Part shown: one piece after another, positions 47,187 through 59,500 of the stretch
Layout of the letters: each line of letters begins with the position of its first letter
Numbering within the stretch: position 1 is the first letter of the stretch
NCBI GenBank assembly: GCA_037893245.1
Contig: JBAIAA010000783.1
Coordinates: forward strand, 620,001-684,000
Direction: 5' to 3'
From: Crossaster papposus
Lineage: Eukaryota > Echinodermata > Asteroidea > Velatida > Solasteridae
Length of the DNA stretch: 64,000 bases
Notes under the pieces: model-generated
What the model was told of the DNA's origin: nothing
The model's input: only the letters and a program-made list of their open reading frames with translations
Database searches by the model: none
Made by a program: the position numbers and the translations under genes

Positions 47187-50100
47187 ATGCCCTCCTCTAT
47201 AAATAAGGCGCGTCTTTGCGCCTGAACAAACTAATTATTTATTTAATTTATTATTATTATAACAAAAATAAAATTGATAAATAAAAACACAAATATTTAC
47301 ATTCCAGTATTGATTTCATGGCATCCAGTATTTATCAAAAATCGGATTTTGCAAAATAGTGCTTTCCGCTCAGATACATGTGACCATTTCTCAAAAAGAT
47401 ACCGGTCCATGTACAAGAAATTTCAACAACTTTCTTTAAAGCACAAATTTTCAAAGCACATTGATCGTTGTACTCATTTGCATATTTTTTGTTTTGTCTT
47501 AGTGTCCAAATTATTTGGTCTGCATCCCAAATAAGGTACAATTGTACAATTGCAAATGAATACTGGCTAATATATTATTAGTTTACGTCGCAATATCTGT
47601 GCGGAGCCACACCGGCTGCTGGCGTTGTCGTCGAGGACGTGTCTGGCCAGATTCCACGTCTCCATAACTGCAAAATGCCGGATGTTCGTCCTCATCCGAC
47701 CTCAATCCCAGAAAGTCCCTGTAGTATGCCGTATTGGTGTCCTCCATCTCCCCGATGTCTTCTGGTTTTTGGTCATTCATCACTCCACCACCAGCCGCTG
47801 AAGAAGCTTCCCTGGTGAGATGGAGATGTGAAACTGAACTTGAAACGCATGGTTTTAATCTATCGAAGTGGACAATTTTTCTTTGTCCTGTTTCCACATG
47901 TTGTATTCGATAAACCGCATCTGATATGCGTTTAACTACACGATACGGACCTTTCCAGTGAGATTGTAATTTTGGACTTAACCCAATCTTTCGAACATAG
48001 TTAAACTGCCAAACCTTGTCACCTGGAGAGTATGGGTTGCCTTTTAACTTGGCATCATATAACCGTTTCTGTCTTTTCTGCTCTCCTCTAATCTTTTCTC
48101 TAGCCGTTTTGAAAGATTTCTGCATTCTATGATAAAGTTCAGATGCATATTCATCCGAACTTTGCTTCTCCCGACTCTGGGAATGACTTATGATTAAGTC
48201 CAACGGCAATGACAGTTCTCTTCCAAACATCATTCTGTTTGTACTTACTCCTGTAGTTTCTTGCTCACTCGCTCTGTATGCCATCATGGCATATGGCAAA
48301 TGTACATCCCAGTCAGACTGGTCTTCCTTGATGTACATACTGAGAATGGTCTGAATGGTACGATTAAATCGTTCAACAAGTTCATCAGATTGCGGATGTT
48401 ATGGCGTCGTACGCGTTTTATTTATTCCTAATAACTAACAAACGGATTGAAAAAGCCGACTTTCAAATGTTGTCCTTTGATCAGAATGTATGCTTAACGG
48501 TACCCCAAAGCGGCAAATAAATTGCTCGACCAACACCGTAGCAACTGAATGTGCTTCCTGATTACGTAATGGGTATGCTTCAGCCCATTTCGTAAATTAA
48601 TCCATAACTACTAAAATGTATCTGTTGCCACGTTTTGAGCGTGGCAACGGGCCAAAAATGTCTATGCCTATTCTCTCCAGTGGAGCACCAACTAATGAAG
48701 GTTGAAGTGGGGCTCGTCGTTTGGGGGCTGGTGATTTTCGTCTGGCACAGGCATCACACTGTTTCACCAACTGTTCTATCTTAGTACGATAGCCAATCCA
48801 ATAGAACGATCGTTGAATCTTTTTAAACGTTCTCAACCGGCCGAAATGGCCTCCGGTTTTTTAACTATGAGCTTGTGCAAAAACTGTTGACACCTTAACA
48901 ACAGGAACCACAATTTGTAAAAGTGATGGACTTCCTTCAAATCTTCTATACAACATGCTATTTTGAAGTTGCAGCTGTTCCCATTGATACCAACACCCTT
49001 CTGTCTTCCTACCAAAATTAGACACTTCACTGCCTGGTGGCCTGACCTGATTTTTCTCCTTCCACCCAATAATGGGGGCAAGACAAGGATCACAGCGTTG
49101 AGCCTTCCGAAAGTCATCTTCATCCCAGCCTGCCAAAGTCTTGCTCAAAGATCCACACATTATTTGGAAGTCATCTTGTTTCTCTATTTGTGAATATTTT
49201 GGCAACCTTGAAAGTGCATCTGCATTTTTATGCTTAATACCAGGTCTGTACCATATTTCAAAGTCAAATAAACTTAATGTCTCCAACCATCGTACAAGTT
49301 GGCCCTGGACATTCTTAAAATTAAACAGCCAACGCAAAGATCCATGATAAGTTCTTAGAGTAAACCTCTTACCATACAAATAATGTTTAAAATATTTCGC
49401 AAAGTGGATAACAGCGATAACAGCCCTCTTCTGGTAACACTATAGTTGGTCTCTGCTTTACTCAATTTACGACTAGCATATGCAATGACCTTTTCTTGAC
49501 CGTTTTGAACTAGTGAAAGAACTGCACCAATGCTGGTTCCATTGGCGTCTGTATCAAGAAGAAATGGCAACAAAAAGTCTGGAAACGTCAAAATGGGAGC
49601 TGTGGTTAATTTCTCCTTCAACAACTTAAAAGTTACATCACATTCCCTTGTCCACTTAAATTCAACTTCTTCCTGGGTAAGTCTATGTAATGGCGCGACA
49701 ATGGAAGCAAAATCTCTTACAAAGCGCCTATAATATGAACACAATCCTAGACAACTCCTGACATCTTTAAGATGTCGTGGGGTTTGCCATTCTCTAACCT
49801 TAACTGTCTTTTCAGGATCTATCGACACACCTTTGTTTGATACAGTGTGACCCAGATAACAGACTTCTTCTTGAAACAAAGAGCACTTTTGGGGTTTTAA
49901 TTTTAGACCTGCTTGGGATAATCGAGTAAAAACTTCACCCAAACGTGTGATGTGCTCGTCAAAAGTTGTCGAAAAAATGAGAATATCATCTATAAAATAA
50001 ACAAGACAAGTTTTCCAATGAACTACACAAAACTAACTCCATGAGCCTTTCAAATGTACTGGTGGCATTGCAAAGCCCAAACGGCATGACATTAAATTCG

Positions 50101-51557
50101 AAAAGGCCACTACCTGTTGTAAAAGCTGTTTTGGACTTGTCATGAGGGTTCACTGCAACCTGCCAGTAACCACTAGCAAAATCTAAGAAGGAAAACCATC
50201 TACAACCTGAAAGAGCATCCAGACTGTCATCTATACGTGGCAATAGATAAGAATCTTTAAGTGTCACCTCCTTAAGTTTTCTATAATCTACGCAGAATCG
50301 CATAGATCCATCTTTCTTCTTAACTAGCACTACTGGGCTTGCCCAGGGACCAGAAGATGGAGATATTACACCCGACTCTAACATTTCATCAACCTGTTTT
50401 TGAGCCTCATGTCTTTGATGATATGGTAACAGCCGAGCTGGCAAATCTGCGTGATTTGGCATTATCTGTATATACTATGATAGGTGACTTTGGTCTTCAC
50501 CTGCTTGAGAAAAAGCATCCCGATGTTCAAACAACAATTCTGTCATCTTTTGTTTCTGTTCATCGTTTAAGTTGACAGATCAGCTGCGTTCTAAAAGATT
50601 TTCCATAGCAGGACTATCCCTTGATTTATCCTGCTGTTCATTCTCTACTACATGTACTTCACCTGAATGAAACACCCCAATGTTTGTACCTTTTCGCAAC
50701 ACTGAAGTTTCTAATTGCACATTCAGTACTCTAACTGGAACAAGATTTTTAAGTGGGTTAGCAAACACTCGTCCAATTAATAAACCATTGTCCTTGGCCG
50801 CTAATTTACCAGCTGTTTTTACAACCCCTTGGGTTATCTTACCACGTATATGTACTCTGCCTTCGACAATTATTTCTTGATTACTAGGAACCACAACAGT
50901 TTCTGCCACTGTTATACGACAGCATGAATAAGGGGCAACTTCAGTGATCAGCGGAACAATTACATCACCAAACTGAAGTTTACGTCGAGGAATATCCAAA
51001 ATACCAACGTACTCCGACAAAAATCCAACCCCAGAATGCATGCGTGCATTATCGGCGCTATCATATTTTGGTGCCATCTTCTTAGTTTACCCAATGTAAT
51101 GACTACTTGGGCACAGCCTTCAACCTGCAAGGTACTGCCTTCTGCTGCAACTACCGATTGATTGTAAAGTTCTCTGTAAACCTTGTCGCACATGATGTGG
51201 CAACAACTCCCAAGTATATGGATGTAAAATAGTAACGGATGAACCCGTATCAAGTAAACATTTTACACCAATGCCATTTATTGTACCATGTACAAAACAG
51301 GCTGGAAACTGGGCCTTACTATCTATCATGGGCTGGGTACTGGCCCCATACTCGGCCAAGTCTCGTTTTCCTGGTGAGCAATATTCCACCAAACCAACGC
51401 CGGATCAGAAGATTGTAACCCCAGTTTTAGGCACTCTGATCTTCTATGTCCGATTTCCTTACAATTCCAACAAACCATAGGACTTCTTTTTCTCGGATAA
51501 CGGTACTTCCCCTGTGTTTGTAACTGCTGGAGTTGTTGTTCTAATTGCTTTTAAACC
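46367..51557 (-). mobile_element. Ty3/Gypsy LTR retrotransposon fossil (pol and 3' LTR)
   Basis: Read on the minus strand the parts appear in Ty3/Gypsy order. A CCHC knuckle from the end of gag lies near 51430-51480, an aspartic protease near 51120-51390 (CLLDTGSS), and reverse transcriptase with RNase H about 49360-50460. The integrase zinc finger and core lie about 48350-48900, and the integrase C-terminal domain about 47583-48338 (SHWKGPYRVVKR). The 3' LTR follows. It is broken at about six places and lacks most of gag and the 5' LTR. The 5' side is cut off by the tRNA-like satellite. The element looks moderately old. Confidence 0.85.
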
Positions 51558-51642
51558 GAGAGTTCGGATGACCACAATCTCGCTCTGCTCAGGATAATTA
51601 TTTCCTTGATAGTGATTTCATTTTTATTAAGAAAAATAGTTA

Positions 51643-51714
51643 CGCAGAGTGGCGCAGTGGGAGCGTGCTGGGCCCATAACCCAGAGGCCCGAGGACCAAA
51701 ACCTCGCTCTGCTA
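51643..51714 (+). tRNA. tRNA-iMet-like (anticodon CAT), A type, copy 1
   Basis: 72 nt including the discriminator A. All arms pair: acceptor 2-7 (1-72 is C against T), D stem GCGC/GCGT, anticodon stem CTGGG/CCCAG with the three G-C pairs typical of initiators, loop CCCATAA with anticodon CAT, and T stem CGAGG/CCTCG. The T loop is ACCAAAA instead of ATCGAAA, which weakens the B box. A TTTTT run lies 9 nt downstream of the discriminator. This and the copy at 52036 are among the most tRNA-like of the array, but the 1-72 mismatch and T-loop changes suggest a pseudogene. Confidence 0.6.
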
Positions 51715-52035
51715 AAGTGGCATTTTTGCTTCACTGTTATTCAAATTCAATAAATATTTTGGGGTGTTTTTAAAATGTCTGATTTCATTTTGTTTGCATT
51801 TTTTAAATTTACATGAGGCATGGTGGCGCAGTTGAAGCGTGCTGGGCCCATAACCCGAGGATCGAAACCTCGCTCTGCTAACAAGTTTTTGGTATGACAT
51901 GAGGTACTCGACTCAGAGTGACGAAGTAGACACTTTCTTGGTCAGTACCCGAGAGTTTGGTTGACCACAATCTCGCTCTGCTCAGGATAATTATTTCCTT
52001 GATAGTGATTTCATTTTTATTAAGAAAAATAGTTA

Positions 52036-52107
52036 CGCAGAGTGGCGCAGTGGGAGCGTGCTGGGCCCATAACCCAGAGGCCCGAGGACCAAAACCTCGC
52101 TCTGCTA
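52036..52107 (+). tRNA. tRNA-iMet-like (anticodon CAT), A type, copy 2
   Basis: Same sequence as the copy at 51643 by eye, one 393-bp repeat further on. Functional status is equally uncertain. Confidence 0.6.
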
Positions 52108-52823
52108 AAGTGGCATTTTTGCTTCACTGTTATTCAAATTCAATAAATATTTTGGGGTGTTTTTAAAATGTCTGATTTCATTTTGTTTGCATTTTTTAAA
52201 TTTACATGAGGCATGGTGGCGCAGTTGAAGCGTGCTGGGCCCATAACCCGAGGATCGAAACCTCGCTCTGCTAACAAGTTTTTGGTATGACATGAGGTAC
52301 TCGACTCAGAGTGACGAAGTAGACACTTTCTTGGTCAGTACCCGAGAGTTTGGTTGACCACAACCTCGGTCTGCTCAGGAAAATTATTTCCTTGAAAGTG
52401 ATTTCATTTTCATTACAAATAGTTACGCAGAGTGGTGCAGTAGGAGCGTGATGGGCCCATAACCCAGAGGTCCGAGGACCAAAACCTCGCTTTGCTAACG
52501 AGGTATTTTAGCTTCACTGCTATTCACATTTAATAAATATTGTAGAATGTTTTTAGAATGTCTGCTTTCATTTTGTTTGCATTTTCTAAATTTAAATGAG
52601 GCAGGGTGGCGCAGTTGAAGCGTGCTGGGCCCATAACCCAGAGGTCCAAGGATCGAAACCTCGCTCTGCTAACAAGTTTTTGGTATGACATGAGGTACTC
52701 GACTCAGAGTGACAAAGTAGACACTTTCTTGGTCAGTACCCGAGAGTTTGGTTGACCACAACCTCGGTCTGCTCAGGATAATTATTTCCTTGAAAGTGAT
52801 TTCATTTTCATTACAAATAGTTA

Positions 52824-52895
52824 CGCAGAGTGGTGCTGTGGGAGCGTGATGGGCCCATAACCCAAAGGCCCGAGGACCGAAACCTCGCTCTGCTA
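52824..52895 (+). tRNA. tRNA-iMet-like, A' type, example copy
   Basis: As type A but with D arm GTGC-TGTGGGA-GCGT, an A-G mismatch at 27-43 and T loop ACCGAAA. The D-arm change removes the conserved A of the A box. Copies start at 52426 (intermediate with D), 52824, 53631, 54434, 54839, 55642, 56446, 57250, 58055, 58860, 59665, 60470, 61277, 62082, 62887 and 63692. The anticodon is CAT in most; 58055, 59665 and 62082 read TAT, and 56446 has loop CTCATAA. A T5 run follows each by about 14 nt. Probably pseudogenes. Confidence 0.55.
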
Positions 52896-52997
52896 AAGAG
52901 GTATTTTTGCTTCACTGTTATTCAAATTTAATAAATATTTTAGAATGTTTTTAGAATGTCTGCTTTTATTTTGTTTGTTGTTTCTAAATTTACATGA

Positions 52998-53069
52998 GGC
53001 ATGGTGGCGCAGTGGGAGCTTGCTGGGCCTATAACCCAGAGTGCCGAGGATCAAAACCTCGCTCTGCTA
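52998..53069 (+). pseudogene. tRNA-iMet-like, C type with anticodon TAT, example copy
   Basis: Initiator-like body in which the anticodon loop reads CCTATAA, giving TAT (would read the Ile codon AUA), in every C copy. The D stem is damaged (GCGC/GCTT) and in most copies the acceptor is GGAATGG against TTCTGCT, with poor pairing. The A box is kept; the T loop is ATCAAAA. T5 follows the 3' end. Copies start at 52998, 53805, 54608, 55013, 55818, 56622, 57426, 58231, 59036, 59841, 60646, 61453, 62258, 63063 and 63868. Confidence 0.6.
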
Positions 53070-53228
53070 GCTGCTAATAAGTTTTTGGTATGACTTGAAG
53101 TACTCGACTCAGAGTGACAAAGTAGACCCTTTCTTTATCAGTAACCGAGAGTTCGGATGATCACAACCTCTGTCTGCTCAGGATAATTTTGTATTTGATA
53201 GGGATTTCATTTTCATTAAAAATAGTTA

Positions 53229-53304
53229 CGCAGATAGAGTAGTGCAGCGGGAGCGTGATGGGCCCATAACCCAGAGGTCCGAGGACCAAAACCTCGCTTT
53301 GCTA
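53229..53304 (+). pseudogene. tRNA-iMet-like, D type with 4-nt acceptor insertion, example copy
   Basis: Like A', but with an extra atag in the 5' acceptor strand (cgcagatagag) and CTTTGCT at the 3' side, so the acceptor stem is broken. The anticodon is CAT; 60068 and 62485 have loop CACATAA, and 60873 and 63290 have TCCATAA. Copies start at 53229, 54032, 55240, 56045, 56849, 57653, 58458, 59263, 60068, 60873, 61680, 62485 and 63290. Confidence 0.6.
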
Positions 53305-53406
53305 ACGAGGTATTTTTGCTTCACTGCTATTCACATTTAATAAATATTGTAGAATGTTTTTAGAATGTCTGCTTTCATTTTGTTTGCATTTTCTAAATTT
53401 ACATGA

Positions 53407-53478
53407 GGCATAGTGGCGCAGTTGAAGCGTGCTGGGCCCATAACCCAGAGGTCCGAGGATCGAAACCTCGCTCTGCTA
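53407..53478 (+). tRNA. tRNA-iMet-like, B type (best-preserved body), example copy
   Basis: The body from nucleotide 8 to 65 is a canonical animal initiator: D stem GCGC/GCGT, anticodon stem CTGGG/CCCAG, loop CCCATAA, T arm CGAGG-ATCGAAA-CCTCG with the initiator-type A54 and A60. The A box (TGGCGCAGTTG) and B box (GATCGAAAC) fit pol III consensus, and T5 follows six nt after the 3' end. The acceptor 5' strand is GGCATAG: five Watson-Crick pairs, one G-T at 1-72 and one T-C mismatch at 5-68. B copies start at 51817, 52210 (both 64 nt, lacking 8 nt), 52600, 53407, 54210, 55418, 56222, 57026, 57831, 58636, 59441, 60246, 61053, 61858, 62663 and 63468. Copy-specific changes: T stem in 52600 and 61053, D stem in 61858, acceptor in 63468. 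These are either variant tRNA genes or transcribable tRNA-like genes. Confidence 0.65.
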
Positions 53479-53507
53479 ACAAGTTTTTGGTATGACATGA
53501 GGTACTC

Positions 53508-53580
53508 GACTCGGAGTGACAAAGTAGACACTTTCTTGGTCAGTACCCGAGAGTTTGGTTGACCACAACCTCGGTCTGCT
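53508..53580 (+). pseudogene. Decayed E-type tRNA-like unit, example copy
   Basis: A 73-nt stretch from gactcggagtgac to ggtctgct aligns end to end with the neighbouring tRNA-like units, keeping cgagag, aacctcgg and tctgct in register. The loops and most stems are lost and the anticodon position reads AGT. It recurs about every 400 bp between the B or C unit and the next A' or D unit. It is probably a much older duplicate of the same tRNA. Confidence 0.5.
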
Positions 53581-56500
53581 CAGGATAATTATTTCCTTGA
53601 AAGTGATTTCATTTTCATTACAAATAGTTACGCAGAGTGGTGCTGTGGGAGCGTGATGGGCCCATAACCCAAAGGCCCGAGGACCGAAACCTCGCTCTGC
53701 TAAAGAGGTATTTTTGCTTCACTGTTATTCAAATTTAATAAATATTTTAGAATGTTTTTAGAATGTCTGCTTTTATTTTGTATGTTGTTTCTAAATTTAC
53801 ACGAGGCATGGTGGCGCAGTGGAAGCTTGATGGGCCTATAACCCAGAGTGCCGAGGATCAAAACCTCGCTCTGCTGCTAATAAGTTTTTGGTATGACTTG
53901 AAGTACTCGACTCAGAGTGACAAAGCAGACCCTTTCTTTATCAGTAACCGAGAGTTCGGATGATCACAACCTCGGTCTGCTCAGGATAATTTTGTATTTG
54001 ATAGGGATTTCATTTTCATTAAAAATAGTTACGCAGATAGAGTAGTGCAGCGGGAGCGTGATGGGCCCATAACCCAGAGGTCCGAGGACCAAAACCTCGC
54101 TTTGCTAACGAGGTATTTTTGCTTCACTGCTATTCACATTTAATAAATATTGTAGAATGTTTTTAGAATGTCTGCTCTCATTTTGTTTGCATTTTCTAAA
54201 TTTACATGAGGCATAGTGGCGCAGTTGAAGCGTGCTGGGCCCATAACCCAGAGGTCCGAGGATCGAAACCTCGCTCTGCTAACAAGTTTTTGGTATGACA
54301 TGAGGTACTCGACTCGGAGTGACAAAGTAGACACTTTCTTGGTCAGTACCCAAGAGTTTGGTTGACCACAACCTCGGTCTGCTCAGGATAATTATTTCCT
54401 TGAAAGTGATTTCATTTTCATTACAAATAGTTACGCAGAGTGGTGCTGTGGGAGCGTGATGGGCCCATAACCCAGAGGCCCGAGGACCGAAACCTCGCTC
54501 TGCTAAAGAGGTATTTTTGCTTCACTGTTATTCAAATTTAATAAATATTTTAGAATGTTTTTAGAATGTCTGCTTTTATTTTGTATGTTGTTTCTAAATT
54601 TACATGAGGCATGGTGGCGCAGTGGAAGCTTGATGGGCCTATAACCCAGAGTGCCGAGGATCAAAACCTCGCTCTGCTAGCTGCTAATAAGTTTTTGGTA
54701 TGACTTGAAGTACTCGACTCGGAGTGACAAAGTAGACACTTTCTTGGTCAGTACCCGAGAGTTTGGTTGACCACAACCTCGGTCTGCTCAGGATAATTAT
54801 TTCCTTGAAAGTGATTTCATTTTCATTACAAATAGTTACGCAGAGTGGTGCAGTGGGAGCGTGATGGGCCCATAACCCAGAGGCCCGAGGTCCGAAACCT
54901 CGCTCTGCTAAAGAGGTATTTTTGCTTCACTGTTATTCAAATTTAATAAATATTTTAGAATGTTTTTAGAATGTCTGCTTTTATTTTGTATGTTGTTTCT
55001 AAATTTACATGAGGCATGGTGGCGCAGTGGAAGCTTGATGGGCCTATAACCCAGAGTGCCGAGGATCAAAACCTCGCTCTGCTGCTAATAAGTTTTTGGT
55101 ATGACTTGAAGTACTTGACTCAGAGTGACAAAGCAGACCCTTTCTTTATCAGTAACCGAGAGTTCGGATGATCACAACCTCGGTCTGCTCAGGATAATTT
55201 TGTATTTCATAGGGATTTCATTTTCATTAAAAATAGTTACGCAGATAGAGTAGTGCAGCGGGAGCGTGATGGGCCCATAACCCAGAGGTCCGAGGACCAA
55301 AACCTCACTTTGCTAACGAGGTATTTTTGCTTCACTGCTATTCACATTTAATAAATATTGTAGAATGTTTTTAGAATGTCTGCTTTCATTTTGTTTGCAT
55401 TTTCTAAATTTACATGAGGCATAGTGGCGCAGTTGAAGCGTGCTGGGCCCATAACCCAGAGGTCCGAGGATCGAAACCTCGCTCTGCTAACAAGTTTTTG
55501 GTATGACATGAGGTACTCGACTCGGAGTGACAAAAGAGACACTTTCTTGGTCAGTACCCGAGAGTTTGGTTGACCACAACCTCGGTCTGCTCAGGATAAT
55601 TATTTCCTTGAAAGTGATTTCATTTTCATTACAAATAGTTACGCAGAGTGGTGCTGTGGGAGCGTGATGGGCCCATAACCCAGAGGCCCGAGGACCGAAA
55701 CCTCGCTCTGCTAAAGAGGTATTTTTGCTTCACTGTTATTCAAATTTAATAAATATTTTAGAATGTTTTTAGAATGTCTGCTTTTATTTTGTTTGTTGTT
55801 TTTCTAAATTTACATGAGGAATGGTGGCGCAGTGGAAGCTTGCTGGGCCTATAACCCAGAGTGCCGAGGATCAAAACCTCGTTCTGCTGCTAATAAGTTT
55901 TTGGTATGACTTGAAGTACTCGACTCAGAGTGACAAAGTAGACCCTTTCTTGGTCAGTAACCGAGAGTTCGGATGATCACAACCTCGGTCTGCTCAGGAT
56001 AATTTTGTATTTGATAGGGATTTCATTTTCATTAAAAATAGTTACGCAGATAGAGTAGTGCAGCGGGAGCGTGATGGGCCCATAACCCAGAGGTCCGAGG
56101 ACCAAAACCTCGCTTTGCTAACGAGGTATTTTTGCTTCACTGCTATTCACATTTAATAAATATTGTAGAATGTTTTTAGAATGTCTGTTTCATTTTGTTT
56201 GCATTTTCTAAATTTACATGAGGCATAGTGGCGCAGTTGAAGCGTGCTGGGCCCATAACCCAGAGGTCCGAGGATCGAAACCTCGCTCTGCTAACAAGTT
56301 TTTGGTATGACATGAGGTACTCGACTCGGAGTGACAAAAGAGACACTTTCTTGGTCAGTACCCGAGAGTTTGGTTGACCACAACCTCGGTCTGCTCAGGA
56401 TAATTATTTCCTTGAAAGTGATTTCATTTTCATTACAAATAGTTACGCAGAGTGGTGCTGTGGGAGCGTGATGGGCTCATAACCCAGAGGCCCGAGGACC

Positions 56501-59500
56501 GAAACCTCGCTCTGCTAAAGAGGTATTTTTGCTTCACTGTTATTCAAATTTAATAAATATTTTAGAATGTTTTTAGAATGTCTGCTTTTATTTTGTTTGT
56601 TGTTTTTCTAAATTTACATGAGGAATGGTGGCGCAGTGGAAGCTTGCTGGGCCTATAACCCAGAGTGCCGAGGATCAAAACCTCGTTCTGCTGCTAATAA
56701 GTTTTTGGTATGACTTGAAGTACTCGACTCAGAGTGACAAAGTAGACCCTTTCTTGGTCAGTAACCGAGAGTTCGGATGATCACAACCTCGGTCTGCTCA
56801 GGATAATTTTGTATTTGATAGGGATTTCATTTTCATTAAAAATAGTTACGCAGATAGAGTAGTGCAGCGGGAGCGTGATGGGCCCATAACCCAGAGGTCC
56901 GAGGACCAAAACCTCGCTTTGCTAACGAGGTATTTTTGCTTCACTGCTATTCACATTTAATAAATATTGTAGAATGTTTTTAGAATGTCTGTTTCATTTT
57001 GTTTGCATTTTCTAAATTTACATGAGGCATAGTGGCGCAGTTGAAGCGTGCTGGGCCCATAACCCAGAGGTCCGAGGATCGAAACCTCGCTCTGCTAACA
57101 AGTTTTTGGTATGACATAAGGTACTCGACTCGGAGTGACAAATTAGACACTTTCTTGGTCAGTACCCGAGAGTTTGGTTGACCACAACCTCGGTCTGCTC
57201 AGGATAATTATTTCCTTGAAAGTGATTTCATTTTCATTACAAATAGTTACGCAGAGTGGTGCTGTGGGAGCGTGATGGGCCCATAACCCAGAGGCCCGAG
57301 GACCGAAACCTCGCTCTGCTAAAGAGGTATTTTTGCTTCACTGTTATTCAAATTTAATAAATATTTTAGAATGTTTTTAGAATGTCTGCTTTTATTTTGT
57401 TTGTTGTTTTTCTAAATTTACATGAGGAATGGTGGCGCAGTGGAAGCTTGCTGGGCCTATAACCCAGAGTGCTGAGGATCAAAACCTCGTTCTGCTGCTA
57501 ATAAGTTTTTGGTATGACTTGAAGTACTCGACTCAGAGTGACAAAGTAGACCCTTTCTTGGTCAGTAACCGAGAGTTCGGATGATCACAACCTCGGTCTG
57601 CTCAGGATAATTTTGTATTTGATAGGGATTTCATTTTCATTAAAAATAGTTACGCAGATAGAGTAGTGCAGCGGGAGCGTGATGGGCCCATAACCCAGAG
57701 GTCCGAGGACCAAAACCTTGCTTTGCTAACGAGGTATTTTTGCTTCACTGCTATTCACATTTAATAAATATTGTAGAATGTTTTTAGAATGTCTGCTTTC
57801 ATTTTGTTTGCATTTTCTAAATTTACATGAGGCATAGTGGCGCAGTTGAAGCGTGCTGGGCCCATAACCCAGAGGTCCGAGGATCGAAACCTCGCTCTGC
57901 TAACAAGTTTTTGGTATGACATGAGGTACTCGACTCGGAGTGACAAAGTAGGCACTTTCTTGGTCAGTACCCGAGAGTTTGGTTGACCACAACCTCGGTC
58001 TGCTCAGGATAATTATTTCCTTGAAAGTGATTTCATTTTCATTACAAATAGTTACGCAGAGTGGTGCTGTGGGAGCGTGATGGGCCTATAACCCAGAGGC
58101 CCGAGGACCGAAACCTCGCTCTGCTAAAGAGGTATTTTTGCTTCACTGTTATTCAAATTTAATAAATATTTTAGAATGTTTTTAGAATGTCTGCTTTTAT
58201 TTTGTTTGTTGTTTTTCTAAATTTACATGAGGAATGGTGGCGCAGTGGAAGCTTGCTGGGCCTATAACCCAGAGTGCCGAGGATCAAAACCTCGTTCTGC
58301 TGCTAATAAGTTTTTGGTATGACTTGAAGTACTCGACTCAGAGTGACAAAGTAGACCCTTTCTTGGTCAGTAACCGAGAGTTCGGATGGTCACAACCTCG
58401 GTCTGCTCAGGATAATTTTGTATTTGATAGGGATTTCATTTTCATTAAAAATAGTTACGCAGATAGAGTAGTGCAGCGGGAGCGTGATGGGCCCATAACC
58501 CAGAGGTCCGAGGACCAAAACCTCGCTTTGCTAACGAGGTATTTTTGCTTCACTGCTATTCACATTTAATAAATATTGTAGAATGTTTTTAGAATGTCTG
58601 TTTCATTTTGTTTGCATTTTCTAAATTTATCATGAGGCATAGTGGCGCAGTTGAAGCGTGCTGGGCCCATAACCCAGAGGTCCGAGGATCGAAACCTCGC
58701 TCTGCTAACAAGTTTTTGGTATGACATAAGGTACTCGACTCGGAGTGACAAATTAGACACTTTCTTGGTCAGTACCCGAGAGTTTGGTTGACCACAACCT
58801 CGGTCTGCTCAGGATAATTATTTCCTTGAAAGTGATTTCATTTTCATTACAAATAGTTACGCAGAGTGGTGCTGTGGGAGCGTGATGGGCCCATAACCCA
58901 GAGGCCCGAGGACCGAAACCTCGCTCTGCTAAAGAGGTATTTTTGCTTCACTGTTATTCAAATTTAATAAATATTTTAGAATGTTTTTAGAATGTCTGCT
59001 TTTATTTTGTTTGTTGTTTTTCTAAATTTACATGAGGAATGGTGGCGCAGTGGAAGCTTGCTGGGCCTATAACCCAGAGTGCTGAGGATCAAAACCTCGT
59101 TCTGCTGCTAATAAGTTTTTGGTATGACTTGAAGTACTCGACTCAGAGTGACAAAGTAGACCCTTTCTTGGTCAGTAACCGAGAGTTCGGATGATCACAA
59201 CCTCGGTCTGCTCAGGATAATTTTGTATTTGATAGGGATTTCATTTTCATTAAAAATAGTTACGCAGATAGAGTAGTGCAGCGGGAGCGTGATGGGCCCA
59301 TAACCCAGAGGTCCGAGGACCAAAACCTTGCTTTGCTAACGAGGTATTTTTGCTTCACTGCTATTCACATTTAATAAATATTGTAGAATGTTTTTAGAAT
59401 GTCTGCTTTCATTTTGTTTGCATTTTCTAAATTTACATGAGGCATAGTGGCGCAGTTGAAGCGTGCTGGGCCCATAACCCAGAGGTCCGAGGATCGAAAC

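Noticed and set aside
31480-51557. The gag fossil and the pol fossil as halves of one Gypsy element split by the satellite
   Set aside because: They lie on opposite strands, so a single insertion followed by expansion does not explain them.
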